Positions 35,474 to 45,850 of a stretch of 64,000 bases of DNA are shown here, piece after piece. The DNA is from Rhizobium subbaraonis (lineage in GTDB: Bacteria > Pseudomonadota > Alphaproteobacteria > Rhizobiales > Rhizobiaceae), in contig NZ_OBQD01000004.1 in the NCBI RefSeq assembly GCF_900220975.1, forward strand, positions 1-64,000, read 5' to 3'. The first letter of the stretch is position 1; each line of letters begins with the position of its first letter. The position numbers and the translations under genes are program-made. The notes under the pieces are model-generated. The model saw only the letters and a program-made list of their open reading frames with translations, ran no database searches and was not told the origin of the DNA.

Positions 35474-38400
35474 CCGCGCGGCCGGACTGCGCGGGACACG
35501 TCTTCTCGATCCATCCCGGCCTGCCGTTCCTTCGCACACTGGCACGGCACCTTTGCGACGGCTCGCTCCTGCCGGGCTTTCGCTACGATGCAGACGATCC
35601 GCTGTCGCTTGCGGACGTCACCATCTACGTGCCGACCCGTCGTTCGGCCCGCACGCTTCGCTCCGAATTCGTCGATCTCCTCGGCGGCCGCTCCGCCATC
35701 CTGCCTGTCATTCGCCCTCTAGGCGAGACTGACGACGACAGCGGTTTCTTCGACGAGGTCGCCCCCGTCGCGCTCGACATGGCCGAGCCGCTCGGCGGGC
35801 CGGCGCGCTTGCTGGAACTCGCACGGCTCGTGCTCGCCTGGCGCAACAGCCTGCCGGCGGCGATCACCGCAGTTCATGCCGAGAGCCCGCTCGTCGCCCC
35901 CGCCAGCCCCGCCGACGCGATCTGGCTTGCCCGCGAACTGGCGGACCTCATCGATGCGATGGAGACGGAAGAGCGCGATTGGGCCGCGCTGGAAAACATC
36001 CAGGCGGCCGATCACGCGCAGTGGTGGCAGTTGACCCTCGCCTTCCTGACGATTGCCAGCGAATTCTGGCCGGCGCGACTTGAGGAACTGAACCGCTCCT
36101 CGCCCTCGATCCGGCGAAACGCCACCTTGCACGCGGAAGCCGAGCGCTATGCGCTGTCGCCGCCACCCGGCCCGGTGATCATCGCAGGCTCGACCGGCTC
36201 CATCCCCGCCACCGCCAGGCTGATTGAAGCCGTGGCCGGAGTTGCGGGCGGCGTTATCGTGCTGCCGGGCCTCGACTTCTCGATGTCCAGCGAGGAGTGG
36301 CAGCTGATCACACATGATCCGTTATCCGGCCAACCTTCGCGCGATGCTTCCAACCGCAGCCATCCCCAGTATGGCCTCAAGCGGTTGCTGGAGCGCCTCG
36401 GCGTCGACAGGAGCGACGTCGCGGAGCTCGGCTCGCCGGAGCCCGACCTGATGGAACGGGCACGTATTCTCTCCCGGGCGCTTTTGCCCGTGCACGCCAC
36501 GGCGGGCTGGGAGCATCAGCGCCAGACCACGGACGAGCGCGCTCTTCTGAATGCCTTCACCAACGTGTCGCTGGTCGAGACGGGGAACGAGCGCGAGGAG
36601 GCTACCGCGATCGCGATTGCCCTTCGCCTTGCGCTCGAAGGGGGTGCCGACAGCCAGGCGGCGCTGATCACGCCCGACCGCAAGCTCGCGCGGCGCGTCA
36701 CCGCCGAGCTTGCGCGCTTCGGGATCGAGGCGGACGATTCCGCGGGCACGCCGCTTCTTTCCACCGCTCAGGGCACGCTCATGCGTCTTCTGCTGGAAGC
36801 GACGCTGCGGCCCGGCGACCCGGTCGCGCTGGTTTCCCTGCTCAAGCATCCGCTGGCCCGCTTCGGGCTGTCGGACGAAGAGAAGACAGCTGCGGCCACC
36901 ACGCTCGAACTCTTGGCCCTGCGCGGCGGCACGGCCGAGGTTGACATATCCACTCTGGAACCCTTGCTGGACGCCGCCGTCGTCCGCCACGCCGCCGACC
37001 GGAAGCCGCCGGAATGGCGGACGGCCATCGACGAAGACGCGGTCGCCAAGGCCCGCCATCTTGCCCGCCGGATCTCGGCGGCCGCAGAACCGCTTGCCGG
37101 CGTCACGGTGCGTCACGGCCGCACCGGGCGGCGCTTCACCACCACACTTCCCTTTTCCGACTGGGCCGAGCGCACGGGACGGGCACTGGAGGCCACTGCG
37201 GTCGATGAACGCGGCAGTCTCGCTAGCCTCTGGTCGGGCGAGGCCGGCAGCGGGCTCGCAACCCTGTTGAAAGGCGTGATGGAGGCCGAGGGACAACTGG
37301 AGGCCGACGGTCCGCAATGGTGCGATGCGCTCGAAGCACTGGGCGCGAGCGAGACGGTGAAGCCGCGCTCGATGCGGCATCCGCGGATTTTCATCTTCGG
37401 CGCGCTGGAATCGCGCCTGCAGAGCGTCGAGACGATCGTGATCGGCGGGCTCAACGAAGGTTCGTGGCCGGGGCAGACGACGAACGATGCATTCCTCTCG
37501 CGGGTGATGAAGGCGAATATAGGCCTGGAGCCGCCGGAACGGCGGATCGGCCAGCTGGCGCACGACTTCCAGATGGCCTGCGCCGCAAAGCGCGTGGTGC
37601 TGACACGGGCGATGCGAAGCGGCACCTCGCCCACCGTCCCCTCGCGTTGGCTGCAGCGCCTGCTGGCGATCGGCGGTCCGACGCTGGCCGACGAGTTGCG
37701 CGGGCGGGGATCTGACCTAGTGCACTGGGGATCGTTGCTGGACCAGCGGCCGGCGCAACCTTCTGCCAGGCGACCGGAACCGCGGCCGCCTGCGGACCTG
37801 CAGCCCCGCAGCTACTCCTTCAGTGAGGTCGGACGACTCCGCCGCGACCCTTACGCGATCTATGCGCGGCGGATCCTGCGGTTGCACCCGATTGCCCCGT
37901 TCAACGTCGATCCCGGCGCGGCCGAACGCGGCACGCTCTACCATAGGATCGTCGACCGCTACGTCCGCGAGAAGACAGCGGGGGCGACGGACGCGCAACT
38001 GATGAGCCGGATAACAGAGGAGGAGTTCGACCTGATGGCTCTGCCGGTCCATATCGATGCCGTCTGGCGTCCCCGCTTCCGGGGCGTCGCGCAGGCCTTC
38101 CTGAAGTGGGACGGCCGGCGCACTCTGAGCGTCGAAAAAACGCTGACAGAGGTTCAGGCTTCCCTCGACCTTTCGATTGCGGGAGTGAGGCTCACCGGAG
38201 TCGCCGACCGCATCGACCTTCGCTCCGACGGTCGCGCGGACCTGATCGACTACAAGACGGGAAGTAGCCCCTCGCCCAAGATTGCCCGCGCGCTGCTCGA
38301 TCCGCAGCTGGCACTCGAGGCCGCCGCCATGAAGCGTGGCGCGTTCCGCCGCCTGCCGGCGACGCCGCCCGGTGATCTGCTCTACATACGCCTGAAGCCG

Positions 38401-38664
38401 GGCGAGCGCTTCAATGACGAGATCGTCAACAACGAGCACTCGGCGCCGCGGGCGAACTCCCATCCGAAGTCGGCGGATGACCTGGCCGAAGAGGCGCTGG
38501 CGGAGCTGGAAAAGCTCCTCACCCAGCTTCTGGCCGGGCGCTACGGCTTTGCCTCACGCGTGATACCGGAAGCCGAACGGGATTTCGGCGGGGAGTACGA
38601 CCATCTGGCCCGTGTCGCGGAGTGGTCGACGGCGGAAGGCGGGGAAGGAGAGGACGATGGTTGA
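35470..38664 (+). CDS. addB: Double-strand break repair protein AddB
   Basis: 1064-residue subunit of the AddAB helicase-nuclease, which resects double-strand breaks and loads RecA; the alphaproteobacterial equivalent of RecBCD. The N-terminal half is an inactivated helicase-like fold (YVPTRRSARTLRSEF instead of a Walker A). The C-terminal RecB-type nuclease carries DLIDYKTGSSPS near residue 927, with GERGTLYHRIVDRYV (Y/H in motif) before it. Length is close to other alphaproteobacterial AddB proteins (about 1000-1060). It overlaps murU by four bases and addA by eight. Confidence 0.95.
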   Translation: MTARPDCAGHVFSIHPGLPFLRTLARHLCDGSLLPGFRYDADDPLSLADVTIYVPTRRSARTLRSEFVDLLGGRSAILPVIRPLGETDDDSGFFDEVAPVALDMAEPLGGPARLLELARLVLAWRNSLPAAITAVHAESPLVAPASPADAIWLARELADLIDAMETEERDWAALENIQAADHAQWWQLTLAFLTIASEFWPARLEELNRSSPSIRRNATLHAEAERYALSPPPGPVIIAGSTGSIPATARLIEAVAGVAGGVIVLPGLDFSMSSEEWQLITHDPLSGQPSRDASNRSHPQYGLKRLLERLGVDRSDVAELGSPEPDLMERARILSRALLPVHATAGWEHQRQTTDERALLNAFTNVSLVETGNEREEATAIAIALRLALEGGADSQAALITPDRKLARRVTAELARFGIEADDSAGTPLLSTAQGTLMRLLLEATLRPGDPVALVSLLKHPLARFGLSDEEKTAAATTLELLALRGGTAEVDISTLEPLLDAAVVRHAADRKPPEWRTAIDEDAVAKARHLARRISAAAEPLAGVTVRHGRTGRRFTTTLPFSDWAERTGRALEATAVDERGSLASLWSGEAGSGLATLLKGVMEAEGQLEADGPQWCDALEALGASETVKPRSMRHPRIFIFGALESRLQSVETIVIGGLNEGSWPGQTTNDAFLSRVMKANIGLEPPERRIGQLAHDFQMACAAKRVVLTRAMRSGTSPTVPSRWLQRLLAIGGPTLADELRGRGSDLVHWGSLLDQRPAQPSARRPEPRPPADLQPRSYSFSEVGRLRRDPYAIYARRILRLHPIAPFNVDPGAAERGTLYHRIVDRYVREKTAGATDAQLMSRITEEEFDLMALPVHIDAVWRPRFRGVAQAFLKWDGRRTLSVEKTLTEVQASLDLSIAGVRLTGVADRIDLRSDGRADLIDYKTGSSPSPKIARALLDPQLALEAAAMKRGAFRRLPATPPGDLLYIRLKPGERFNDEIVNNEHSAPRANSHPKSADDLAEEALAELEKLLTQLLAGRYGFASRVIPEAERDFGGEYDHLARVAEWSTAEGGEGEDDG

Positions 38665-41600
38665 AGACGACCGGCCGTCGTCCGACGACCCGGGCGCTTG
38701 GCTCAGCTGGACCAGCCGCAAGCAGGGGATGGCATCCGATCCGTCCGGATCGGCTTGGGTTTCGGCCAATGCGGGCTCTGGCAAGACGCATGTGCTGACC
38801 CAGCGCGTGATCCGCCTGCTGCTGGCTGGCTGCCGGCCGTCGGCGATCCTCTGCCTGACCTATACCAAGGCCGCAGCGTCGGAAATGTCGAACCGCGTCT
38901 TCGAGCGCCTGGCCGAATGGGCCGTTCTGCCCGACGAAGATCTTGCCAGGCGCGTCGCCCAGATCGAGGGCGTGCAACCGGATCGGATCAAGCTGCAGGA
39001 GGCCCGCCGGCTGTTTGCACGGGCACTGGAAACGCCGGGCGGCCTGAAGATCCAGACGATCCACGCCTTTTGCGAAGCCCTGCTCCATCAGTTTCCGCTG
39101 GAAGCGAACGTTGCCGGCCATTTCTCTGTCCTCGACGACCGCGCAGCGGCGGTGCTGCTGGCCGATGCGCGCAGATCGCTTCTGACCGCCACGTCTGCCG
39201 AAGACGACGGCGATCTGGCTTCGGCCTTTGCGACCGTGCTCGACATTGCCGACGATACCGGTCTGGACAGGCTGATCAGCGATATCGTCGCTCATCGCGG
39301 GGCGCTCCGCACCTTTATCGAGGAAGCTGCCGACCATGGCGGAACGACCGCGCTGCTGCGGGCCCGGCTGGATATCGCGCCGGAGGAGGATGCTCAGAGC
39401 CTGACCGAGGCCTTCTGGCCGCCGCCCGGGTTCGACGCGGCCCTGTTCCGCCGCTATCTGGAAACGGCGCTGCAGATCGGCACGGATACGGTCAAGGGGA
39501 ATGCCGCCGGCCTCTCCACCGTGCCCGAGCTTGCCACGGCAGAAGAGCGACGCCAGTCGCTGTGCGCGGTCCTCTTCAACAAGACCGGAGGTCCAGCGAG
39601 CCTCGATCGCGCCTTCCTGTCGAAGAAGATCAAGGACAGCGATCCGGCCTTCGCCACCTTCTTCGCCGACCTTCAGGACCATGTCATTGCCTGCGAGGAC
39701 AGGCTTTGCCGGTTTCGCATGTTCGAGGCGACGCGCGCGGCGCTTGTCATCGCCGAAAGGCTGATCGGCGACTATGAGGATCTCAAGCGCGGGCGCAGCC
39801 TGCTCGACTTCGACGACCTGATCGATCGCGCAGCGAACCTTTTGACCCGAAGCGACGCGGGCGCCTGGATTCACTACAAGCTGGACCAGGGTATCGACCA
39901 CGTGCTGGTGGACGAGGCGCAGGATACCAGCCCACGCCAATGGGAGATCATCGGGGCGCTGACGGGAGATTTCTTTGCCGGATTCTCGGCGAGGAACGGC
40001 GCCCGGACGGTGTTTTCCGTTGGCGACGAGAAGCAGTCGATCTATTCGTTCCAGGGTGCGCGACCCGAGCGCTTCGCGGACGAAGGACGAGCGACGCGGC
40101 GCCGGGCGGCCGAGGCCGGAGCGATATTCGAGACGATACGGCTGCTGCTTTCCTTCCGCTCCACCCGCGACGTGCTCTCAGCCGTCGATCAGGTGTTCTC
40201 GGTCCCTGAAAACGCCAGAGGCCTTTCGCCGGCGAACGACGACGTGGTTCATGTCTCGAACCGCGGGAGCGAGCCGGGCGCCGTCGATCTGTGGGACGTT
40301 ATTGCACCGACCGAAACGGTCGACGAGCAGGACTGGATCGCACCGTTCGACGCGGTCCCCGAAAAGGCGCCGGTCAACATTCTAGCGCGCCGCATTGCCG
40401 ATACGCTCGCCGACTGGATCGGCCACGAGACGGTGACGGAGAAGGGCATCGTCCGCAAGATGCGCCCCGGCGACGTGATCGTTCTGGTCAGGAAACGTGA
40501 TGCTTTCGTCAACGCGCTCACACGGGCGCTTAAGCAACCGCACGGCATCCCCGTTGGCGGTGCCGACCGTCTGGTCCTGACCGGCCACATCGCCGTCCAG
40601 GACCTTATGGCGCTCGGACGGTTCGCCCTGCTGCCGGCGGACGATCTTTCGCTTGCGGCGCTTTTGAAGAGCCCGCTCTTCGGGATCTCCGAAGACATGC
40701 TCTTCGACCTTGCCGCCCGGCGACCCGAGAAGATCAGCCTTTGGGAACATCTGCGCCTGCAGGCGCAGGAGGATCTGCTGACGGCACCGCTGGTGCGGCG
40801 GCTGGAGGCACTTTCCGGGCTTGCCCGCGATCTCCCGGTTCACGACTTCTATGCGCGGGTGATCGGCATGCTCGGGGGACGCGCAGCCTTCCTCGCCCGG
40901 CTCGGGCAGGAGGCGGGTGAAATCATCGACGAGTTCCTTTCCTTCGCGCTGGAGCAGGAAGAAAACGGGCTGCCGGGCCTGCAGGCGTTCATCTCGACGC
41001 TGGAACTCGAGGCGCCGACGGTCAAGCGGGAGCAGGACAAGGGGCGCAACGAGGTCCGCATCATGACGGTGCATGCCGCCAAGGGGCTGGAGGCGCCGGT
41101 GGTTTTCCTTGTCGATGGAGGCGGCGCCCCCTTCACGCACACGCACGTGCCAAAACTCCGCTTTCTCTCAAGCCTCGAAGACGGCGACGGCCTGCCTGCG
41201 TGGCTACCCACCAAAGGGCTCGGCAACGCGCTGAGCGACGCCGATGCCGCGCGCTTGCGCATGCAGGCGGAAGAGGAATATCGGCGGCTGCTCTACGTTG
41301 CCATGACACGGGCTGCCGATCGCCTGGTCGTTAGCGGCTATCGCGGGAAGAAGGAGACGAAGGGCACGTGGCACGAGATGGTGCGCGACAGCCTTTCCAG
41401 CGACGCGCGCAGCGCCGAGACGACGTTTTCGGCGGGATCAGACAGCTGGAACGGCCTTGCATGGCGGGAGGCCGGCGCCCGCGCCGGCGCGGCCGAGGAT
41501 GAGCCGGCAGAGGTTTGCGAGCCGACAACGCCGCTGCCGGCGGCACTCGGCCGGCCACTTCCGCCGCAGCGGCAATTGCCCCGTCCGCTCAGCCCCTCGG

Positions 41601-42208
41601 GCGCTGCGGCGGTAATCGACACGTCGCAATCCGACCTGATGATGGGATCGGCGCTGTTTGCCTCGTCAGGCTCTTCGGGAAGCGGTCGATCGCTGGAACG
41701 CGGGAAGATCCTTCACCGCCTTCTGCAAATGTTGCCGGCGTTTCCCCCGCCGGAGCGATGGGCCGCAGCTCAGCGCTATCTCGAGCGGGCAACCCGGCAC
41801 TGGTCGGGGCCGGAGCGGGAGCGGCTCCTCGCCGCCACGCGCGCGATCATGGCGGAGACGTCGCTGGACGCAATCTTCTCGCCCCGTACCCGCGCCGAAG
41901 TGTCGATCATGGGTACCTTGACGCTGGGGCGGACAGACTATGCGGTCTCCGGCCGCATCGACCGCATGGTAGTCACCGACAACCACGTGGAGATCGTCGA
42001 TTTCAAGACGAACCGGCAACCGCCAAGAACCAGCAACGACATAGCCTTCGAGCACGTCGCGCAGCTTGCGATCTATCGCGCCATCCTCGCCCCGCTCTAT
42101 CCCGGCCGGCCGATCCGGTGCGGCCTGGTTTATACGGAAACGCCTGTGGTCTACTGGCTCGATGAGGAAGCGATGGCCGGAAGCCTTGCCCAGCTTGCGA
42201 CAAAGTGA
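38657..42208 (+). CDS. addA: Double-strand break repair helicase AddA
   Basis: 1183-residue UvrD-type helicase with a C-terminal nuclease. Walker A is SANAGSGKTHVLTQRV near residue 37, motif II VDEAQDTSPRQW near 418, motif V MTVHAAKGLEAPVVF, and the nuclease motif EIVDFKTNRQP near 1114. It moves along DNA and cuts both strands with AddB. The ATG at 38657 is used because GGAG and AGG lie directly upstream; it overlaps the addB end by eight bases. trxA follows after 75 bases. Confidence 0.96.
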   Translation: MVEDDRPSSDDPGAWLSWTSRKQGMASDPSGSAWVSANAGSGKTHVLTQRVIRLLLAGCRPSAILCLTYTKAAASEMSNRVFERLAEWAVLPDEDLARRVAQIEGVQPDRIKLQEARRLFARALETPGGLKIQTIHAFCEALLHQFPLEANVAGHFSVLDDRAAAVLLADARRSLLTATSAEDDGDLASAFATVLDIADDTGLDRLISDIVAHRGALRTFIEEAADHGGTTALLRARLDIAPEEDAQSLTEAFWPPPGFDAALFRRYLETALQIGTDTVKGNAAGLSTVPELATAEERRQSLCAVLFNKTGGPASLDRAFLSKKIKDSDPAFATFFADLQDHVIACEDRLCRFRMFEATRAALVIAERLIGDYEDLKRGRSLLDFDDLIDRAANLLTRSDAGAWIHYKLDQGIDHVLVDEAQDTSPRQWEIIGALTGDFFAGFSARNGARTVFSVGDEKQSIYSFQGARPERFADEGRATRRRAAEAGAIFETIRLLLSFRSTRDVLSAVDQVFSVPENARGLSPANDDVVHVSNRGSEPGAVDLWDVIAPTETVDEQDWIAPFDAVPEKAPVNILARRIADTLADWIGHETVTEKGIVRKMRPGDVIVLVRKRDAFVNALTRALKQPHGIPVGGADRLVLTGHIAVQDLMALGRFALLPADDLSLAALLKSPLFGISEDMLFDLAARRPEKISLWEHLRLQAQEDLLTAPLVRRLEALSGLARDLPVHDFYARVIGMLGGRAAFLARLGQEAGEIIDEFLSFALEQEENGLPGLQAFISTLELEAPTVKREQDKGRNEVRIMTVHAAKGLEAPVVFLVDGGGAPFTHTHVPKLRFLSSLEDGDGLPAWLPTKGLGNALSDADAARLRMQAEEEYRRLLYVAMTRAADRLVVSGYRGKKETKGTWHEMVRDSLSSDARSAETTFSAGSDSWNGLAWREAGARAGAAEDEPAEVCEPTTPLPAALGRPLPPQRQLPRPLSPSGAAAVIDTSQSDLMMGSALFASSGSSGSGRSLERGKILHRLLQMLPAFPPPERWAAAQRYLERATRHWSGPERERLLAATRAIMAETSLDAIFSPRTRAEVSIMGTLTLGRTDYAVSGRIDRMVVTDNHVEIVDFKTNRQPPRTSNDIAFEHVAQLAIYRAILAPLYPGRPIRCGLVYTETPVVYWLDEEAMAGSLAQLATK

Positions 42209-42283
42209 GATACCATCCATTGAAATGGCGCCTGCCGTGCATCACATAAAGTGCAACCTCAATTCGCCAAGGAGCAGCCCCTC

Positions 42284-42607
42284 ATGGCTACCGTGAAAGT
42301 CGATAATTCCAACTTCCAGGCCGAAGTCCTCAACTCCGTCGAACCGGTGGTGGTGGATTTCTGGGCTGAATGGTGCGGTCCGTGCAAGATGATCGCCCCG
42401 GCACTGGAGGAAATCTCTGCCGAGCTCGCCGGCAAGGTCAAGGTCGCCAAACTGAATATCGACGAGAATCCCGAGCTTGCCGCCCAGTTCGGCGTCCGCT
42501 CGATTCCGACACTTGCAGTTTTCAAGGGCGGCGAAGTAGCCGACATCAAGGTTGGCGCGGCCCCGAAGACGGCCCTGTCGTCCTGGATTTCGTCCGCGGC
42601 CGCCTGA
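42284..42607 (+). CDS. trxA: Thioredoxin 1
   Basis: 107-residue thioredoxin with the active site [10 protein letters not shown] near residue 30-35 and the cis-proline in RSIPTLAVF. It reduces ribonucleotide reductase, PAPS reductase and other disulfides in the cytoplasm. AAGGAG lies 9 bases before the ATG at 42284; an in-frame ATG 33 bases earlier is not needed. A strong terminator follows. The addA-trxA order recurs in Rhizobiaceae. Confidence 0.98.
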   Translation: MATVKVDNSNFQAEVLNSVEPVVVDFWAEWCGPCKMIAPALEEISAELAGKVKVAKLNIDENPELAAQFGVRSIPTLAVFKGGEVADIKVGAAPKTALSSWISSAAA

Positions 42608-42631
42608 ACGGCTGCCGACCTCCTGAACGAG

Positions 42632-42660
42632 AAAGACCCGGTCCGTCCGGGTCTTTTTTT
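42632..42660 (+). terminator. Terminator of trxA
   Basis: AAAGACCCGG pairs perfectly with CCGGGTCTTT across a 5-base loop and runs into a T-tract. folC converges from the other side and could use the same stem. Confidence 0.92.
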
Positions 42661-42702
42661 GCCGCTTTTTCCGCTTCGCTCTTCTCCGGCTCTCTGACGC
42701 GG

Positions 42703-44046
42703 TCAGACCGGCGGGGTGCCGTTGTCGGCCAGCACGTCGCCGACGAGGTAGAGCGAACCGCCGATCAGGATACGCGGAGCGACCGCGTCCTCCTCGACGA
42801 TGCGGCCGATCGCATACAGCGCGTCGGCGACGGAAGACAGGGGCTCTGCCTCAAGCCCTGCATCCATGGCGTCGCTGGCGAGGGCCACCGGATCGATGCC
42901 GGCGTCGGAGCCACGGATCGGCACGGTGAAGACTCGCTCGGCAATGCCGCGGAAAGCATCGAAATAGCCGCGCGGATCCTTGGTGTTGATCATGCCGGTC
43001 ACGAGAAACAGCGGCCTCGGGTCGCTTTCCTCGAAGTTCGCCATGGTCTCGGCAATCACGACGCCTGCGCCGGGGTTATGTCCCCCGTCGATCCAGATCT
43101 CCGACAGTGCCGGAGCCAATTTCGCCAGCGCCCCGACGGTGAGCCTCTGCAGGCGTCCCGGCCACTCGACGGATATCAGCCCGCGCTCGAAGGCGTGCTC
43201 GTTCACCGGCAGCCCGCTTGCCTTGACGGCGCGGATCGCCGCGGCAGCATTCGCATACTGATGGCGGCCCGGCAGCTTTGGCGGCGGCAGGTCCATCAAT
43301 CCGAATTCGTCCTGGTAGACCATGCGGCCGAACTCGCCATAGGCGAGAAAATCCTGGCCATAGACGGTGAGAGGGCACGACAGGCGCTCGGCGGTCGCGA
43401 TGAGGACGTCGCGGGCCGCGTCCTCCTCCTGATGGCCGATCACGACGGGGGCGCCTCTCTTCATGATGCCGGCCTTCTCCGCCGCGATCAGTTCCACCCG
43501 GTCGCCGAGATAGGCCTGATGGTCCAGCGAAATCGGCATGATGACGCAAGCCGCCGGCCGCTCGATGACATTGGTGGCGTCAAAACGGCCGCCAAGGCCG
43601 ACCTCAATGATGGCGACGTCCGCAGGGTGTTCGGCAAAGAGCAGGAAGGTGACGGCCGTCAGGATCTCGAAGACGGTAATCTTCTGGCCGGCATTGGCCT
43701 CTGCAACGCGGCGAACGGCATCGGCAAGAACCGGATCGGACACGTATGCGCCATGACCGCCCTTCTTGCCGAGGCGATAGCGCTCATGCCAGTTGACGAG
43801 ATGCGGCGAGGTGTGGACGTGGACGGAAAGCCCCGCCGCTTCAAGGATCGCCCGGCTGAAAGCCGTTACGGAGCCCTTTCCGTTGGTGCCGGCGACGTGG
43901 ATCACCGGCGGAAGCCGTTTGTGCGGATCGCCAAGCGCCGCAAGAAGGCGCGTAATGCGATCGAGCGACAGGTCGAAGCCCTTGGGATGCAGGGACAGGA
44001 GCTTCTCGATTTCCCGTCCGGCCTCGGTGGTGTCTGCCGTCTCCAT
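42703..44046 (-). CDS. folC: Bifunctional folylpolyglutamate/dihydrofolate synthase
   Basis: 447-residue Mur-ligase-like enzyme that adds glutamate to dihydropteroate and to folates. The ATP loop is VAGTNGKGSVTAF near residue 50, followed by TSPHLVNWHERYRL and the EVGLGGRFDATNV block that holds metal ligands. It ends with the small C-terminal ligase domain. The ATG at 44046 is chosen over a GTG three bases upstream; a G-rich sequence precedes both. Last gene of a trpF-trpB-trpA-accD-folC operon, 21 bases after accD, as in many alphaproteobacteria and some gammaproteobacteria (accD-folC). Confidence 0.96.
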   Translation of the reverse strand: METADTTEAGREIEKLLSLHPKGFDLSLDRITRLLAALGDPHKRLPPVIHVAGTNGKGSVTAFSRAILEAAGLSVHVHTSPHLVNWHERYRLGKKGGHGAYVSDPVLADAVRRVAEANAGQKITVFEILTAVTFLLFAEHPADVAIIEVGLGGRFDATNVIERPAACVIMPISLDHQAYLGDRVELIAAEKAGIMKRGAPVVIGHQEEDAARDVLIATAERLSCPLTVYGQDFLAYGEFGRMVYQDEFGLMDLPPPKLPGRHQYANAAAAIRAVKASGLPVNEHAFERGLISVEWPGRLQRLTVGALAKLAPALSEIWIDGGHNPGAGVVIAETMANFEESDPRPLFLVTGMINTKDPRGYFDAFRGIAERVFTVPIRGSDAGIDPVALASDAMDAGLEAEPLSSVADALYAIGRIVEEDAVAPRILIGGSLYLVGDVLADNGTPPV

Positions 44047-44067
44047 CACCCCGCCCGCCTATGCGGA

Positions 44068-44970
44068 TCAGGCGCTGGCAGCGATGGCGACGACGCCCGC
44101 GGCCTTGTTGGTTTCGGTCACCGGCTTCTTCGTGAGAATCCGCAGAACGCGCGCCAGCGTGTCGGGAATGTCGTGACGCTTGACGACCATATCGACCATG
44201 CCGTGCTCCAGCAGATACTCCGATGTCTGGAAGCCTTCCGGCAGCTTTTCACGGATGGTCTGCTCGATCACCCGCTTTCCGGCGAAGCAGATTTCAGCGC
44301 CGGGCTCCGCCATGTGGATGTCGCCCAGCATCGCATAGGACGCCGTCACGCCGCCCGTGGTGGGGTTCGTCAGGACGACGACATAGGGCTGCCCTGCTTC
44401 CTTCAGCATTTCGACAGCGACCGTCGTGCGCGGCAGCTGCATCAGGGACAGGATGCCTTCCTGCATGCGCGCGCCGCCAGAAGCGGGGAACATAACCAGC
44501 GGGCACTTCTCTGTAATCGCGCGCTCAAATGCCTTTACGATTGCCTCGCCGGCCGCCATGCCGAGCGAACCGCCCATGAAGTTGAACTCGTGCACGACGG
44601 CGACGAGCTTCACGCCGCGCACCTTGCCGACGCCGGCCAGGATCGTGTCTTCCTGATCGGTCTTGGTGCGGCTGTCCTTCAGACGGTCGGCATATTTCTT
44701 CGAATCGCGAAACTTCAGCGGATCCTGCGCGACTTTCGGTTGCGGCAGTGCCTCATAGGCGCCGTCGTCGAAGAGGTCCTTGAGGCGCGCCTTCGCCGGC
44801 ATCTTCATATGATAGCCGGAGGCCGGGATGACCCACTTGTTCTCTTCCAGATCGCGATGGAAAACCATCTCGCCCGTCTCGGGGCACTTGATCCAGAGGT
44901 TCTCCGGAACTTCCCTGCGGCCCAGCATCGAATTGATCTTCGGCCGAACGTAGTTTGTGATCCAGTTCAC
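44068..44970 (-). CDS. accD: Acetyl-CoA carboxylase carboxyltransferase subunit beta
   Basis: 300-residue beta subunit of carboxyltransferase, committing acetyl-CoA to fatty acid synthesis with AccA. The crotonase-like core is complete ([46 protein letters not shown]). The N-terminus keeps the shape of the zinc ribbon, but of the four cysteines expected only one remains (IKCPETGE); the other positions read T, A/S and Y-type residues ([10 protein letters not shown]). I recall the same loss in other rhizobial AccD proteins, so it is probably a lineage feature. GTG start with AGGAG upstream. Confidence 0.95.
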   Translation of the reverse strand: MNWITNYVRPKINSMLGRREVPENLWIKCPETGEMVFHRDLEENKWVIPASGYHMKMPAKARLKDLFDDGAYEALPQPKVAQDPLKFRDSKKYADRLKDSRTKTDQEDTILAGVGKVRGVKLVAVVHEFNFMGGSLGMAAGEAIVKAFERAITEKCPLVMFPASGGARMQEGILSLMQLPRTTVAVEMLKEAGQPYVVVLTNPTTGGVTASYAMLGDIHMAEPGAEICFAGKRVIEQTIREKLPEGFQTSEYLLEHGMVDMVVKRHDIPDTLARVLRILTKKPVTETNKAAGVVAIAASA

Positions 44971-45009
44971 TGAAGCTACTCCTGAAATTTTCGTCCCCTA
45001 TGTGGGGAT

Positions 45010-45849
45010 TTACTCCGCCGCCGCAAGCTTGGCGCTGCGCACGCCCGATGCCAGGCTGCGCACCAGCGCCTCGACGCCGGCGACGGTCGCTTCCGTGACG
45101 GTCCCATTGGCCGTCAGGCTGGAAGCGATCTGATTGACGATGGCGCTGCCGACGACGACGCCGTCAGCGGATGCGCCGATGGCGCGCGCGTGTTCTGCAG
45201 TCTTGACGCCGAACCCGACGCAAACAGGGAGCGTCGTGTGCTCCTTGATCCGCAGGACGGCCGCTCCGATCAGCGAAGGATCCGGCAAGGCCGAACCGGT
45301 GATGCCGTTCATCGACACGTAATAGACGAAACCGGAAGTATTCTCCAGCACGCGCGGTAGGCGCTTGGCATCCGTCGTCGGCGTTGCCAGACGAATGAAG
45401 TTGATGCCCCGCGCGACTGCGGGAACACACAGCTCGTCGTCCATCTCCGGCGGCAGATCAACGACGATCAATCCGTCGATGCCGGCTTCCAGCGCGTCGT
45501 TCAGGAAGCGCTCCACGCCGTAGATATAGATCGGGTTGTAGTACCCCATCAGAACGATCGGAGTGTCGGCATCCTCGAGGCGGAAGTCACGTGCCATCTG
45601 GAGCGTCTTCGCAAGGGTCTGGCCGGCGCGCAGCGCACGCTGGCCGGCGAGCTGGATCGCCGGACCGTCCGCCATCGGATCCGAAAAAGGCATTCCGAGT
45701 TCGATCACATCGGACCCCGCCTTCGGCAAAGCCTTCATGATGGCGAGCGAGGAGGCGTAGTCCGGGTCGCCGCCCATGAAATAGGTCACGAGTGCCGGGC
45801 GGCCTTCGGCGGCGAGATCGGCAAAACGCCTGTCCATACGCGCGGTCAT
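45010..45849 (-). CDS. trpA: Tryptophan synthase alpha subunit
   Basis: 279-residue alpha subunit (EC 4.2.1.20) that splits indole-3-glycerol phosphate. Catalytic Glu and Asp are in [16 protein letters not shown] near residues 50-60, and the phosphate loop is [10 protein letters not shown] plus GVVVGSAIV. It forms an alpha2-beta2 complex with TrpB, passing indole through a tunnel. It begins one base after the trpB stop. accD follows at 39 bases. Confidence 0.97.
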   Translation of the reverse strand: MTARMDRRFADLAAEGRPALVTYFMGGDPDYASSLAIMKALPKAGSDVIELGMPFSDPMADGPAIQLAGQRALRAGQTLAKTLQMARDFRLEDADTPIVLMGYYNPIYIYGVERFLNDALEAGIDGLIVVDLPPEMDDELCVPAVARGINFIRLATPTTDAKRLPRVLENTSGFVYYVSMNGITGSALPDPSLIGAAVLRIKEHTTLPVCVGFGVKTAEHARAIGASADGVVVGSAIVNQIASSLTANGTVTEATVAGVEALVRSLASGVRSAKLAAAE

Positions 45850-45850
45850 C

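Noticed and set aside
42370-44973. Open frame of 867 codons on the plus strand
   Set aside because: It starts inside trxA in another frame and lies antisense to folC and accD; no domain.
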